From assembly GCF_003344885.1 (NCBI RefSeq), contig NZ_CP031155.1:1206001-1270000 (forward strand): a stretch of DNA of 64,000 bases, read 5' to 3'. Positions 9,870-18,400 of this stretch are shown piece after piece. The translations under genes were made by a program, and so were the position numbers. The notes below the pieces were generated by a model that saw only the letters and a list, made by a program, of their open reading frames with translations, ran no database searches and was not told the DNA's origin. The stretch comes from Altererythrobacter sp. ZODW24 (lineage in GTDB: Bacteria; Pseudomonadota; Alphaproteobacteria; Sphingomonadales; Sphingomonadaceae). Numbering within the stretch: position 1 is the first letter of the stretch; every line of letters begins with the position of its first letter.

Positions 9870-12280
9870 CTGATCCACTGGTGCTCGATTTTACTGATGT
9901 GAAACGTCAGGACGTCGCCCGAGTGGGGGGAAAGAATGCTTCACTTGGCGAACTGATCGGCGCGCTCTCGCCGAAAGGGATCGCCGTCCCGCCGGGCTTC
10001 GCGACCACCGCCGATGCATTTCGCCTGTTCATCAGCCACAACCAGCTCGAGGCAGTGATCAGCGGACACTTCGAGGCGCTGTCCATGAGTATCCAATCGC
10101 TCGCCGAAACAGGCGATGGCATCCGCAAAGCTATAATCAAGTCGGACTGGCCTGACGAACTCGAACACGCCATTCGCGATGGATACCGCGACTTGTCTGG
10201 AAAGACTGGCAAGGCCGCTCTCGCCGTTGCCGTCCGGTCCAGCGCGACTGCAGAGGATTTACCCGAAGCCAGTTTTGCCGGACAGCAGGAAACCTATCTC
10301 AATATCAGCGGCGAAGATGCCCTGCTCAAAGCCTGCAAGAAGTGTTTCGCCTCGCTATATACCGACCGCGCGATCAGCTACCGCGCGGCACATGGCTTTG
10401 CCGAGGATGCAGTGGCGCTATCAATTGGCGTTCAACAGATGGTCCGCGCCGATCTCGCCGGGTCGGGCGTGATGTTCACCGTCGATACCGAAAGCGGCTT
10501 TCCCGACGTAGTGATGATCGACGCGGCCTTGGGCCTCGGCGAAAACGTGGTCCAGGGTGCAGTCGATCCGGACAGCTGGCAGGTGTTCAAGCCGTTGCTG
10601 GACGAGCCGTCCCTCTGCCCGATCATAGCGAAGCAGCGCGGGGCGAAGGCCGTGAAAATGATCTATTCAGAAGCAACCGGCGGCACGACTGCCAATGTGG
10701 AAACCTCTAAAAGTGAACGGACAGCGTTTGTATTAACCGATGGCGAGGTTCTCCAGCTGGCGCGCTGGGGTGTCACAATCGAACAGCATTACGGCTGCGC
10801 GATGGATATGGAATGGGCAAAAGACGGTCCGGACGGCGATCTGTTCATTGTTCAGGCCCGACCGGAAACGGTCCAATCGCAGGCCGAGACCGGGGCAATC
10901 CGTTCCTACTCACTTGGAAAAACGGGCAACGCATTGGTGACCGGCCTCGCTATCGGGAACGGGCTCGCGAGTGGACGCGTTTGCCGGATCGATAGCGCTG
11001 CTGATATCGCTGACTTTGTCGACGGATCGATCCTCGTAACAGGAACCACTGATCCCGATTGGGTACCGATCATGCAGCGCGCCGCCGCTATAGTAACCGA
11101 TCACGGCGGGCGCACTTCACATGCTGCAATAGTCGCACGCGAATTTGGTCTTCCGGCGATTGTCGGGGCGAGCAACGCAACTGAAATACTGGAGGCCGGC
11201 CAAAACGTCACAGTCAGCTGTGCGGCAGGCGAGGCAGGCGTGGTATATGACGGCATCGCCGAGTTTTCAGTTACGACGCTCGACGTCTCGGCCCTACCCG
11301 CGACACGCACCAAAGTGATGCTGAATCTGGCCGAACCATCCGCTGCCAGTCGTTGGTGGCGCTTACCTGCCGACGGCGTAGGGTTGACGCGAATGGAGTT
11401 TGTAATCGCCAACGAAATCAAAGTGCATCCGATGGCACTGGCGCACTATGGCGAACTGGAAGATGCGGCCGCAAAGGCGGAGATCGACCAGCTGACTGCT
11501 GGCTACGACGACAAAGGAGAGTATTTTGTCGATCACCTCGCACGCGGCCTCTCGCGTATTGCAGCCGTCTGTCATCCGAATCCGGTGATCGTGCGTATGA
11601 GCGATTTCAAAACCAACGAATATGCCGGTTTAGTTGGAGGGGCCGCATTTGAACCTGATGAGGAGAACCCCATGCTCGGGTTCCGCGGCGCCTCGCGCTA
11701 TTATTCTCCGCGCTACCGGGCCGGATTTGCGCTCGAATGTCGCGCAATCCGGCGGCTCCGCAATGATCTGGGTTTCACCAATGTCGCCGTGATGATTCCC
11801 TTCTGTCGCACTCTGCAAGAGGCTGACCGCGTACTGGCAGTTATGGAAGAGGAAGGTGTGCGGCGCGGCGACGAAGGGCTGGAAATCTATGTTATGTGCG
11901 AAATCCCGGCCAATGTCGTGCTGGCTGGCGAATTCGCACAAAGGTTCGATGGATTTTCCATCGGCAGCAACGATCTTACCCAGTTGACGCTAGGCATAGA
12001 CCGCGATTCCGAGTTGCTGGCTGACCAGTTCGACGAGCGCGATCCAGCTGTCGAATGGATGATCCGTCATGTGATCGCCGAGGCACACAAGCACGGCACC
12101 AAGGTTGGACTGTGCGGTCAGGCGCCGAGCGACCATCCAGACTTTGCGCACTTTCTGGTCGAATGCGAGATCGATTCCATCTCGGTCACGCCCGACAGTT
12201 TTGCCGCTGTCAAACGCCATGTTGCCGACGCGGAAGCAGAAATGGCGACCCAAACCTTATCGGGAGCACAAACCTTATGA
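9866..12280 (+). CDS. ppsA: Phosphoenolpyruvate synthase
   Basis: An 804-residue cytoplasmic enzyme that makes PEP from pyruvate and ATP (releasing AMP and phosphate). It has the PPDK-type ATP-grasp domain at the N-terminus (VGGKNASLGEL, then VRSSATAEDLPEASFAGQQET), the swivelling phosphohistidine domain with HGGRTSHAAI (catalytic His419 in this numbering), and the C-terminal PEP-binding barrel with VGLCGQAPSDHPDF carrying the catalytic Cys region. Length matches ppsA, not the longer PPDK. The ATG overlaps the ndvB stop, and its own stop overlaps the next start (ATGA), so translation is coupled. Inside a glycolytic/fermentative set it can replenish PEP during low-oxygen metabolism; that role is inferred. 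Confidence 0.95.
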   Translation: MTDPLVLDFTDVKRQDVARVGGKNASLGELIGALSPKGIAVPPGFATTADAFRLFISHNQLEAVISGHFEALSMSIQSLAETGDGIRKAIIKSDWPDELEHAIRDGYRDLSGKTGKAALAVAVRSSATAEDLPEASFAGQQETYLNISGEDALLKACKKCFASLYTDRAISYRAAHGFAEDAVALSIGVQQMVRADLAGSGVMFTVDTESGFPDVVMIDAALGLGENVVQGAVDPDSWQVFKPLLDEPSLCPIIAKQRGAKAVKMIYSEATGGTTANVETSKSERTAFVLTDGEVLQLARWGVTIEQHYGCAMDMEWAKDGPDGDLFIVQARPETVQSQAETGAIRSYSLGKTGNALVTGLAIGNGLASGRVCRIDSAADIADFVDGSILVTGTTDPDWVPIMQRAAAIVTDHGGRTSHAAIVAREFGLPAIVGASNATEILEAGQNVTVSCAAGEAGVVYDGIAEFSVTTLDVSALPATRTKVMLNLAEPSAASRWWRLPADGVGLTRMEFVIANEIKVHPMALAHYGELEDAAAKAEIDQLTAGYDDKGEYFVDHLARGLSRIAAVCHPNPVIVRMSDFKTNEYAGLVGGAAFEPDEENPMLGFRGASRYYSPRYRAGFALECRAIRRLRNDLGFTNVAVMIPFCRTLQEADRVLAVMEEEGVRRGDEGLEIYVMCEIPANVVLAGEFAQRFDGFSIGSNDLTQLTLGIDRDSELLADQFDERDPAVEWMIRHVIAEAHKHGTKVGLCGQAPSDHPDFAHFLVECEIDSISVTPDSFAAVKRHVADAEAEMATQTLSGAQTL

Positions 12281-13209
12281 CAAATATTGCTACGCTCACC
12301 ATGAATCCGGCGCTCGACGTTGCCTATCGGGTCAAGCGGCTGGACCACTCGCGCAAAATGCGAGCCTCGGACCAACGCTGCGATCCCGGAGGCGGCGGGA
12401 TCAATGTCGCGCGGGTTATTGTCCGGTTGGGCGACAATGCGCGGTGCATTTATCTATCCGGCGGCGCAACGGGGGATGCTTTCGATGGTCTGCTCGATTT
12501 GCACCAACTCGTCCGCGCCCGGGTGCCGATTGCCGGGTCAACAAGGATCAGCACGGCTATTCTGGAACAGGAGAGCGGGCGCGAGTTTCGTATCTCGTCG
12601 CCCGGTCCCGAGGTAAGCCAAGCTGAATGGCAAGAGTGTCTTGATCTGCTGGCAAAGGCGAAGTGCAATTACCTTGTCGCCAGCGGGACGTTACCGCCGG
12701 GTGTGCCAGATGATTTTTATGCCCGAGTGGCTGACATGGCCCAGAGGCGGAACATTCGGTTCGTGCTCGACACCTCTGGCCCTGCATTGAAAGAGGGGTT
12801 AACCGCCGGCGGCATATTTCTCGCCAAGCCGAGCATGAGCGAATTCCGGGATCTGGTGGGGGCGGAATTGACCGACGAAGCCGAGATCGCCGAAGCAGCC
12901 GTGATGATCGTCAACCGGGGAGGTGCCGAAAACCTTATTGTCAGTATGGGCGACCAGGGTGCCTTTCTAGCCAGTTCTTCCGGCTCACTTCGCTTGCCCG
13001 CAATTGCTGTCGAAACACGCAGTTCGGTCGGCGCGGGTGATAGCTTCGTTGCCGCCATGGTTCATGCCTTTGCGCTGGGCTGGGAGGTTAACGAGGCATT
13101 CCGCTTTGGGATGGCCGCTGGTGCTGCGGCAGTGCTGACCCCGGGTACCGGATTGTGCCGCAGAACTGATGTATACCGGTTGTTCGAGGAAACTGCGCCG
13201 AGCGGCTGA
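12277..13209 (+). CDS. PfkB-family sugar kinase (phosphofructokinase-like)
   Basis: A 310-residue ribokinase-fold kinase. It shows the N-terminal TLTMNPALD start typical of 1-phosphofructokinase, tagatose-6-phosphate kinase and E. coli PfkB, the GGGGINVARV substrate loop, and the C-terminal SSVGAGDSFVAAM signature with catalytic Asp255. The acceptor could be fructose 6-phosphate, fructose 1-phosphate or tagatose 6-phosphate. The neighbouring aldolase and PEP synthase favour a glycolytic step. It starts four bases inside ppsA (ATGA) and is the last gene of the coupled operon; a regulatory element for the next gene follows. Confidence 0.9.
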   Translation: MTNIATLTMNPALDVAYRVKRLDHSRKMRASDQRCDPGGGGINVARVIVRLGDNARCIYLSGGATGDAFDGLLDLHQLVRARVPIAGSTRISTAILEQESGREFRISSPGPEVSQAEWQECLDLLAKAKCNYLVASGTLPPGVPDDFYARVADMAQRRNIRFVLDTSGPALKEGLTAGGIFLAKPSMSEFRDLVGAELTDEAEIAEAAVMIVNRGGAENLIVSMGDQGAFLASSSGSLRLPAIAVETRSSVGAGDSFVAAMVHAFALGWEVNEAFRFGMAAGAAAVLTPGTGLCRRTDVYRLFEETAPSG

Positions 13210-13230
13210 CTATCCTGCGCTGCCAACACC

Positions 13231-13246
13231 TACGAGCATTTGCGTA
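13231..13246. promoter_or_regulatory. Degenerate FixJ-type element before adh
   Basis: TACGAGCATTTGCGTA matches 8 of the 12 fixed positions of the TAMGGA-N4-TCCTTA pattern. It overlaps a perfect 12-bp palindrome (GCGTAATTACGC, 13242-13253). The 15 bases CATTTGCGTAATTAC (13237-13251) differ by one base from the element at 28893-28907 before the second stress protein. It ends 62 nt before the dehydrogenase start. Confidence 0.5.
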
Positions 13247-13308
13247 ATTACGCCCAGCAGCTTTCCAGTCACTTTGCTTCGAGCGATTATTCCGGCGGAG
13301 TTACTGAA

Positions 13309-14385
13309 ATGGCAGAACTAATGAAAGCAGCAATTTTTGTAGAGCCGGGGAGGATTGTCCTCGGCGAAAAACCGATCCCCGATGTCGGACCGCTCGATGC
13401 TCTGATGCGAATCACGACCACCACGATCTGCGGCACCGACGTGCATATTCTCAAAGGAGAATATCCAGTCGAAAGCGGACTGACTATCGGCCATGAACCG
13501 GTTGGCGTGATCGAAAAGCTTGGTTCAGCTGTGACCGGATTTGAAGAAGGCCAGCGCGTTATTGCGGGAGCGATTACGCCTGCTGGCACATCAAACGCCT
13601 CACTTTGCGGATTCCATGCGCAATGCGGCGGACAGCATGGGTCCGGCTGGAAGGCAATCGGCGGCTGGCGCTTCGGCAATACGATCGACGGAGCGCAGGC
13701 TGAGTATTTGCTGGTGCCTGATGCCATGGCCAATCTTGCCCCGATCCCCGACGGCCTCAGCGACGAACAGGTGCTGATGTGCCCCGATATCATGTCGACC
13801 GGCTTCAGCGGCGCTGAATCGGGCAAGATCAGGATCGGCGATACGGTAGCGGTATTTGCTCAAGGGCCTATCGGACTATGCGCAACCGCCGGTGCGCACA
13901 TGATGGGGGCAACCACGATCATCGGTGTTGAGACCGTGCCTGCGCGGATGGAAATGTCGAAGAAGATGGGCGCAACCCATGTGGTCGATTTCTCCAAAGT
14001 CGATCCGGTGGACGAGATTATGAAAATCACTGGTGGGCGCGGGGTCGATGTTGCGATTGAGGCGTTGGGGCTGCAGGAAACGTTCGAAGGTGCGTTGCGT
14101 GTGCTTCGTCCGGGCGGCACGCTGTCCTCGCTCGGCGTTTATTCGGATGATCTGAAGATACCGCTCGATGCTTTTTCCGCGGGGCTTGGCGATAACCGCA
14201 TCATCACCACCCTGTGTCCTGGCGGTAAGGAGCGGATGCGGCGACTGATGGAAACCGTTGGATCAGCGCGGGTCGACACAGGTCAACTGGTGACGCATCG
14301 CTATCCATTGGATTCTATCGTTGACGCCTATGAGCTGTTCGCCAGTCAGCGCGACGGCGTGCTCAAGGTTGCGATCACGACCTGA
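13309..14385 (+). CDS. Zinc-dependent alcohol dehydrogenase, single-zinc type
   Basis: A 358-residue medium-chain dehydrogenase. Catalytic zinc ligands are seen as Cys41 (TICGTDVH), His62-Glu63 (IGHEPVG) and Asp160 (MCPDIMSTGFSGAE). The loop that would bind structural zinc lacks the four cysteines and instead reads CGFHAQCGGQHGSGWK, as in the Thermoanaerobacter/Clostridium beijerinckii secondary alcohol dehydrogenases. A Rossmann fold follows (VAVFAQGPIGLCATAGA). Likely NAD(P)-dependent reduction of a short aldehyde or ketone for redox balance; the substrate is not known. Start 13309 is chosen from GGAG eight bases upstream; Met at 13321 is an alternative. It lies 99 nt after the PfkB gene with its own upstream element. 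Confidence 0.92.
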   Translation: MAELMKAAIFVEPGRIVLGEKPIPDVGPLDALMRITTTTICGTDVHILKGEYPVESGLTIGHEPVGVIEKLGSAVTGFEEGQRVIAGAITPAGTSNASLCGFHAQCGGQHGSGWKAIGGWRFGNTIDGAQAEYLLVPDAMANLAPIPDGLSDEQVLMCPDIMSTGFSGAESGKIRIGDTVAVFAQGPIGLCATAGAHMMGATTIIGVETVPARMEMSKKMGATHVVDFSKVDPVDEIMKITGGRGVDVAIEALGLQETFEGALRVLRPGGTLSSLGVYSDDLKIPLDAFSAGLGDNRIITTLCPGGKERMRRLMETVGSARVDTGQLVTHRYPLDSIVDAYELFASQRDGVLKVAITT

Positions 14386-14435
14386 ATAGGTGAAGTAGGG
14401 CGGCAACCAATCGCCGCGTCAGGGGAACACAATCC

Positions 14436-15512
14436 GTGAAAGAGCATGATCCCCTGCCGCCGAACTATTCGCAAGCGGCGCTGGGCGGCTTTGTCCTTAT
14501 CGGGCTGGTGTTATGCTATTTGATCGCGGCACCGTTCGTACCGGCACTGGTCTGGTCGGTCACACTTGCTGTACTGTTTGCACCGCTTGAGACCATCTTG
14601 CGCTCCCGTCTTAGGTGGCCCGGTCTATCCGTTTCGGTAACTCTATTGCTGGCTGCGATCATGGTAGTTGCGCCGGTCATTTTTGTATCCCGTGCGCTGA
14701 TTGATACAATTGCAGGCAGTGCAAGCGAGGTGGACGCGCTCTTCACTGATGATTGGCGGAGCGCCACGCAAGGATATCCCGGCCTGTCGCCCCTTTTAGT
14801 CTGGATCGATAATCATTTCGACGCGGCACAAATGGTTCAATCGTTCAGCTCTCGCCTTCAGGGGTGGGGCGCGCGGCTGGTCGTCGGCTCTCTCGCAGGT
14901 GCGATCAACCTGCTGCTGACATTCTATTTTCTGTTCTACCTGCTCCGTGATCGAAAGTGGATTCTGCAAGCGCTTGGCCGGCTGATGCCGCTATCGGGCC
15001 AGGAGTTTATCGGTTTCGCCGAACGGCTTAAGCAGACAGTCTTCGCCACAGTCTGGGGAACCGCAGCCGTATCGGCGTTGCAGGGAGTGTTAGGCGGGTT
15101 GATGTTCTGGTGGCTGGACCTGCCTTCGCCGGTGTTCTGGGGCATCATCATGGGGCTGCTCGCCATCGTCCCGTTTCTTGGCGCATTTGTAATTTGGGTT
15201 CCTGCGGCCGTATTTTTGGTCGTGAATGGTGAATGGCTGTCTGCTGCTGTGTTGACCATCTGGGGAACACTGATCGTCGGGCTGATCGACAATGTCATCT
15301 ATCCAGTGCTGGTCGGCCGCCAGCTGGCTTTGCATTCGCTGATCTCGTTCATCGCCATCATCGGCGGGATCGCTGTTTTCGGCGCGCATGGCTTCGTGCT
15401 GGGACCGCTAATTCTGGCGGCAACACTCACTTTGCTTGAAATACTCCGAAGCCGCATGGACGCCAGAACAGGAAATGGCGAGATGACTGCTCAGGACACT
15501 CTTCCATCCTAG
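14436..15512 (+). CDS. AI-2E family transporter (TqsA/PerM-like permease)
   Basis: A 358-residue polytopic membrane protein of the AI-2E transporter family, with hydrophobic helices from about residue 15 on and a soluble segment near 80-140 between helices. The conserved C-terminal block reads GLLAIVPFLGAFVIWVPAA, then GLIDNVIYPVLVGRQLALHSLISFIAIIGGIAVFGAHGFVLGPLI. Members export signals, ions or unknown solutes, and substrate cannot be read from sequence. Translation starts at GTG 14436 with AGGGGA ten bases upstream. It lies 50 nt after adh, so it is probably co-transcribed, and its stop overlaps the convergent gene by four bases. Confidence 0.9.
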   Translation: MKEHDPLPPNYSQAALGGFVLIGLVLCYLIAAPFVPALVWSVTLAVLFAPLETILRSRLRWPGLSVSVTLLLAAIMVVAPVIFVSRALIDTIAGSASEVDALFTDDWRSATQGYPGLSPLLVWIDNHFDAAQMVQSFSSRLQGWGARLVVGSLAGAINLLLTFYFLFYLLRDRKWILQALGRLMPLSGQEFIGFAERLKQTVFATVWGTAAVSALQGVLGGLMFWWLDLPSPVFWGIIMGLLAIVPFLGAFVIWVPAAVFLVVNGEWLSAAVLTIWGTLIVGLIDNVIYPVLVGRQLALHSLISFIAIIGGIAVFGAHGFVLGPLILAATLTLLEILRSRMDARTGNGEMTAQDTLPS

Positions 15513-15757
15513 TTCGTCTTAGTAGGTGCCTCTTCAGTTGGCACATTGGTCATCTTGGTCTCGGGCAAATCAACGTCAACGCCACCTTCGGGAGCCGTAG
15601 TCCATTCACTCGATGGTAGCTGAGCCGTCTCGAGAGCAGGTTCGGCCGATTGGTCTACCATGCGCATGAACCAAAACAGGACCGCAACTGCCAGCACCAG
15701 AGCAATCAGAACCCACAATAGACCTTTTCGCGATCCTTTACCGTTTGTTTCCAACAT
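15509..15757 (-). CDS. Small single-pass membrane protein (hypothetical)
   Basis: An 82-residue protein with a short basic N-terminus (MLETNGKGSRKG), one transmembrane helix at about residues 12-31 (LLWVLIALVLAVAVLFWFMR), and an acidic, Thr/Pro-rich tail predicted to lie in the periplasm. No family is recognised. It converges on the AI-2E permease (stops overlap by four bases). A 10/12 match to the island's palindromic element lies 67 nt upstream of its start (15825-15840), which supports real expression within the same response. Confidence 0.65.
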   Translation of the reverse strand: MLETNGKGSRKGLLWVLIALVLAVAVLFWFMRMVDQSAEPALETAQLPSSEWTTAPEGGVDVDLPETKMTNVPTEEAPTKTN

Positions 15758-15824
15758 ATTATGATTCCTTCGCCAACAATAAACTCATGATGCATGCGGT
15801 GACTGAATGCGCCACAGAATTGGA

Positions 15825-15840
15825 TACGTAATGATCCATA
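15825..15840. promoter_or_regulatory. FixJ-type element before small membrane gene
   Basis: TACGTAATGATCCATA matches 10 of 12 fixed positions of TAMGGA-N4-TCCTTA. It sits 67 nt upstream of the leftward gene starting at 15757. Confidence 0.5.
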
Positions 15841-15945
15841 GATCACGAAGACTTGACGCACCGAAGCGGCGCAATGACTAACTAAGGGCGGCCACAACGT
15901 CGCAGATTGGGAAACTCTGCTTCTTTCCAGTGATAGGGCCATTGC

Positions 15946-15961
15946 TAAGGAGACTCACTTA
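15946..15961. promoter_or_regulatory. FixJ-type element before LptB-like gene
   Basis: TAAGGAGACTCACTTA matches 10 of 12 fixed positions (intact left arm, outer right arm CTTA). It ends 87 nt before the ATPase start at 16049. Confidence 0.5.
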
Positions 15962-16048
15962 GGGCCTTAGAACTCGGAGATATGTAGACTAGATTCAAGA
16001 AACTGGATTTCGAAGCATATCTGCCACTGGTGCCTTATAGGAAATCGA

Positions 16049-16828
16049 ATGAACGGGCCGATCACTGACGATGCAGCGGCGGTGATTGATTCAGCATCAG
16101 GCAAAGCAGTTAAGGCTAGTTTGGAAGTGATCGACATCCACAAAGCATTTGGTAGCATCTCCGCTTTGAACGGCATCTCACTAACCGTCCGGCAAGGCGA
16201 AATTGTTGGACTATTTGGCCCTGACGGGGCGGGTAAAACCGTGAGTTTCTATTGCATGCTGGGCCTTCTCAAGCCCGATTCCGGCCGGATTATATTCAGA
16301 GGAAAGGACATATCCGACTTGCCATTCTATCGCCGTGCGATCCTTGGCCTCGGTTACTTACCCGAACAGCCATCCATTTTTCGTGGTCTGACAGTGGCGC
16401 AGAATGTGCAAGCCATGCTCGAAATCGCCGAGCCGGATCCCAAAACCCGTCAGCTTCGCCTCGACGAATTGCTGGCTGGTCTCAACATTGAACATCTGCG
16501 TGATGCGTGCGCAACATCGCTATCGGGCGGCGAGCGACGCCGGTGCGAAGTGGCGCGGGCGCTTGCTCTCGACCCGGCAATCATCCTTCTCGACGAGCCT
16601 TTCGCTGGCATAGATCCTCTCACGATTGCGAGTATCAAAGAGCTAGTTCTGGAAATGAAGAGCCGCAATATTGGGGTTCTTCTAACCGATCAGAACGTAC
16701 CTGAAATGCTGCAGTTGATCGATGAGGCCTACGTTATCGATGAAGGATCTATGATCTTCCATGGGTCACCAGAGGACATGCTCTGTGACCGGGAAGTAAT
16801 GGAACATTATCTCGGGGTTGAAAGCTAG
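16049..16828 (+). CDS. LptB-like ABC ATPase paralogue with altered catalytic loops
   Basis: A 259-residue stand-alone ABC ATPase closest in style to LptB, the motor of lipopolysaccharide export. Walker A is GPDGAGKT (57-64), signature LSGGERRRCEVARAL from 158, Walker B ILLDEPFAGIDP around 179-190. Three positions differ from LptB as I know it: the residue after the Walker A Thr is Val65 (normally Thr), the Q-loop reads LPEQ (normally LPQE), and the switch His in the TDHNV motif is Gln215 (TDQNV). These would be expected to slow ATP hydrolysis. No membrane partner lies beside it. An extra N-terminal extension of about 25 residues is present. It sits alone under a palindromic element and may be a regulator or inactive subunit. 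Confidence 0.85.
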   Translation: MNGPITDDAAAVIDSASGKAVKASLEVIDIHKAFGSISALNGISLTVRQGEIVGLFGPDGAGKTVSFYCMLGLLKPDSGRIIFRGKDISDLPFYRRAILGLGYLPEQPSIFRGLTVAQNVQAMLEIAEPDPKTRQLRLDELLAGLNIEHLRDACATSLSGGERRRCEVARALALDPAIILLDEPFAGIDPLTIASIKELVLEMKSRNIGVLLTDQNVPEMLQLIDEAYVIDEGSMIFHGSPEDMLCDREVMEHYLGVES

Positions 16829-16849
16829 CTCCTTCGGGCGATTATGACC

Positions 16850-17287
16850 TTAGTGCGACATAATGAGCCTCGCGACCTCATCAACCGGATGATTCGTGAA
16901 ATCCTTAGAAATCTCAGCGATCAAACGCTGCTTAACTGTCTGATCGTAGTGACGGCGCAACACGCCGAGCGCAGTTGGCGGGGCAACCACAATCAAACTA
17001 CCCTTATTCTCCGCTGCCGCTTGCGCCAACGCCTTGGCAGCGTCGGCAACAAAGCGGTCCTCGTTCTCTTGGTGTGGATCAGCCTTGTCATAGGTGTCCC
17101 TACCGTGCCCTCCGCTCGCAAATCCAATACCCGGTGCATCAGAGAGAATTTCGCGGTTCTTTGAGCTAGCCACTTTGCGCTGAGCGATAACCGCTAGATC
17201 CGGCACGACCGTATCGCCATCGTTGCGCAAAAGCAGCATTTGAGAGCCGTCCACTATTAGTAGCATTGTTCCTCGTGCGAGTTTCAT
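16850..17287 (-). CDS. Host-attachment-family protein (PF10116-like)
   Basis: A 145-residue soluble protein starting MKLARGTMLLIVDGS. It contains a central GGHGRDTYDKADPHQENEDRF stretch and a C-terminal IVVAPPTALGVLRRHYD segment followed by a helix with KDFTNHPVDEVARLI. This is the pattern of the 'protein required for attachment to host cells' family, which resembles eRF1/archaeal-peptidase-like folds; its biochemical role is unclear. The ATG at 17287 has AGGAG upstream (12-nt spacing). A TTG at 17317 is an alternative and would add ten residues. It is transcribed away from the aldolase; one palindromic element (17392-17407) lies between the two. Confidence 0.8.
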   Translation of the reverse strand: MKLARGTMLLIVDGSQMLLLRNDGDTVVPDLAVIAQRKVASSKNREILSDAPGIGFASGGHGRDTYDKADPHQENEDRFVADAAKALAQAAAENKGSLIVVAPPTALGVLRRHYDQTVKQRLIAEISKDFTNHPVDEVARLIMSH

Positions 17288-17391
17288 TGGAATGGGTCGC
17301 TCCTGTTTCTGGTCCAAGCTTCCATCCGGGAATCCCGGCCTGCCGCCATACGATCTGGCACTTCAGTGGCTTATACCTCCGCGGGACGGAA

Positions 17392-17407
17392 TACGGATTT
17401 GTCCTGA
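17392..17407. promoter_or_regulatory. FixJ-type element between divergent genes
   Basis: TACGGATTTGTCCTGA matches 11 of 12 fixed positions. It lies 97 nt before the aldolase start (17505) and about 104 nt before the leftward gene (17287), so it may serve both. Confidence 0.6.
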
Positions 17408-17504
17408 TAGACTCGTTGCTTGCACAGGCCTGAGAATACGGCGGCTCACATATTCCCCTTTCCCAAGTTGAAGCCTCTTTATTTCGAATCCGAGGACAGA
17501 TCAG

Positions 17505-18398
17505 ATGCTTGATACCCAAATGCTGGACAGAATCGAGCAGGGCGCCGGTTTCATAGCCGCGCTGGATCAAAGTGGTGGGTCCACGCCAAAAGCGCTGAAG
17601 GTTTATGGCATTGAGGAAGATGCCTATACCAATGATCACCAGATGTTCGCGCTAATACACGCGATGCGCTGCCGCATCATGACCGCTCGGAGTTTCACCG
17701 GCGACAAGATCATCGGTGCGATTTTGTTTGAAAAAACCATGGACAGCAATGCTGGCGGCAAGCCCGTGCCACAATTGCTTTGGGAGCGCGGCATCGTGCC
17801 ATTTCTGAAGGTGGACAAGGGCCTAGAAGCCGAAGCGAATGGCGTCCAGCTGATGAAGCCTATGCCCGAATTAGATCCAGTACTTGAAACGGCTAAGGCC
17901 CAGGGCGTTTTCGGCACTAAGATGCGTTCCGTAGTTCATAAGGCTTCACCGTCTGGTATAGCTGCAATAGTTAAACAACAGTTTGTGGTCGCAGAACAGA
18001 TTTTGGGTCACGGTCTGCTGCCGATTCTCGAACCGGAAGTAAGCATCGAAAGCACCGAACGTTCTCGATGTGACGTTATGGTGTTCGAAGCGATCAGTAG
18101 AGAGCTCAACACCCTGGCCGAAGGCCGCAAGATCATGCTGAAGCTGTCTCTGCCGATGCGGCCCAACCTTTATGCGCCGCTCGTGAACCATCCCCGCGTC
18201 GCAAGGTTGGCGGCACTATCGGGTGGTTTTTCCCGCGACCAGGCTTGTGCTGAACTAGCCAAGAACCGGGGCGTCATCGCCAGCTTTTCTCGTGCCCTAC
18301 TGCAAGACCTCCACCATTCGATGACCGACAAGGCATTTGACCACGCTCTCGGCAGTGCGATCACCCAGATATACGCAGCTTCGACTGCAAAGGTTTAG
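17505..18398 (+). CDS. Class I fructose-bisphosphate aldolase
   Basis: A 297-residue Schiff-base aldolase that splits fructose 1,6-bisphosphate into the two triose phosphates. Signals are GAGFIAALDQSGGSTPKAL at the N-terminus (about 13-31), the LLPILEPEVSIES block near 171-183, and the Lys213 region KIMLKLSLP, which fits the Schiff-base lysine. Unlike class II enzymes it needs no metal. It sits with PfkB and PEP synthase in the same putative regulon, fitting extra glycolytic flux at low oxygen. GAGG lies upstream of the ATG at 17505. The stop is two bases from the convergent SulP gene. Confidence 0.93.
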   Translation: MLDTQMLDRIEQGAGFIAALDQSGGSTPKALKVYGIEEDAYTNDHQMFALIHAMRCRIMTARSFTGDKIIGAILFEKTMDSNAGGKPVPQLLWERGIVPFLKVDKGLEAEANGVQLMKPMPELDPVLETAKAQGVFGTKMRSVVHKASPSGIAAIVKQQFVVAEQILGHGLLPILEPEVSIESTERSRCDVMVFEAISRELNTLAEGRKIMLKLSLPMRPNLYAPLVNHPRVARLAALSGGFSRDQACAELAKNRGVIASFSRALLQDLHHSMTDKAFDHALGSAITQIYAASTAKV

Positions 18399-18400
18399 AG

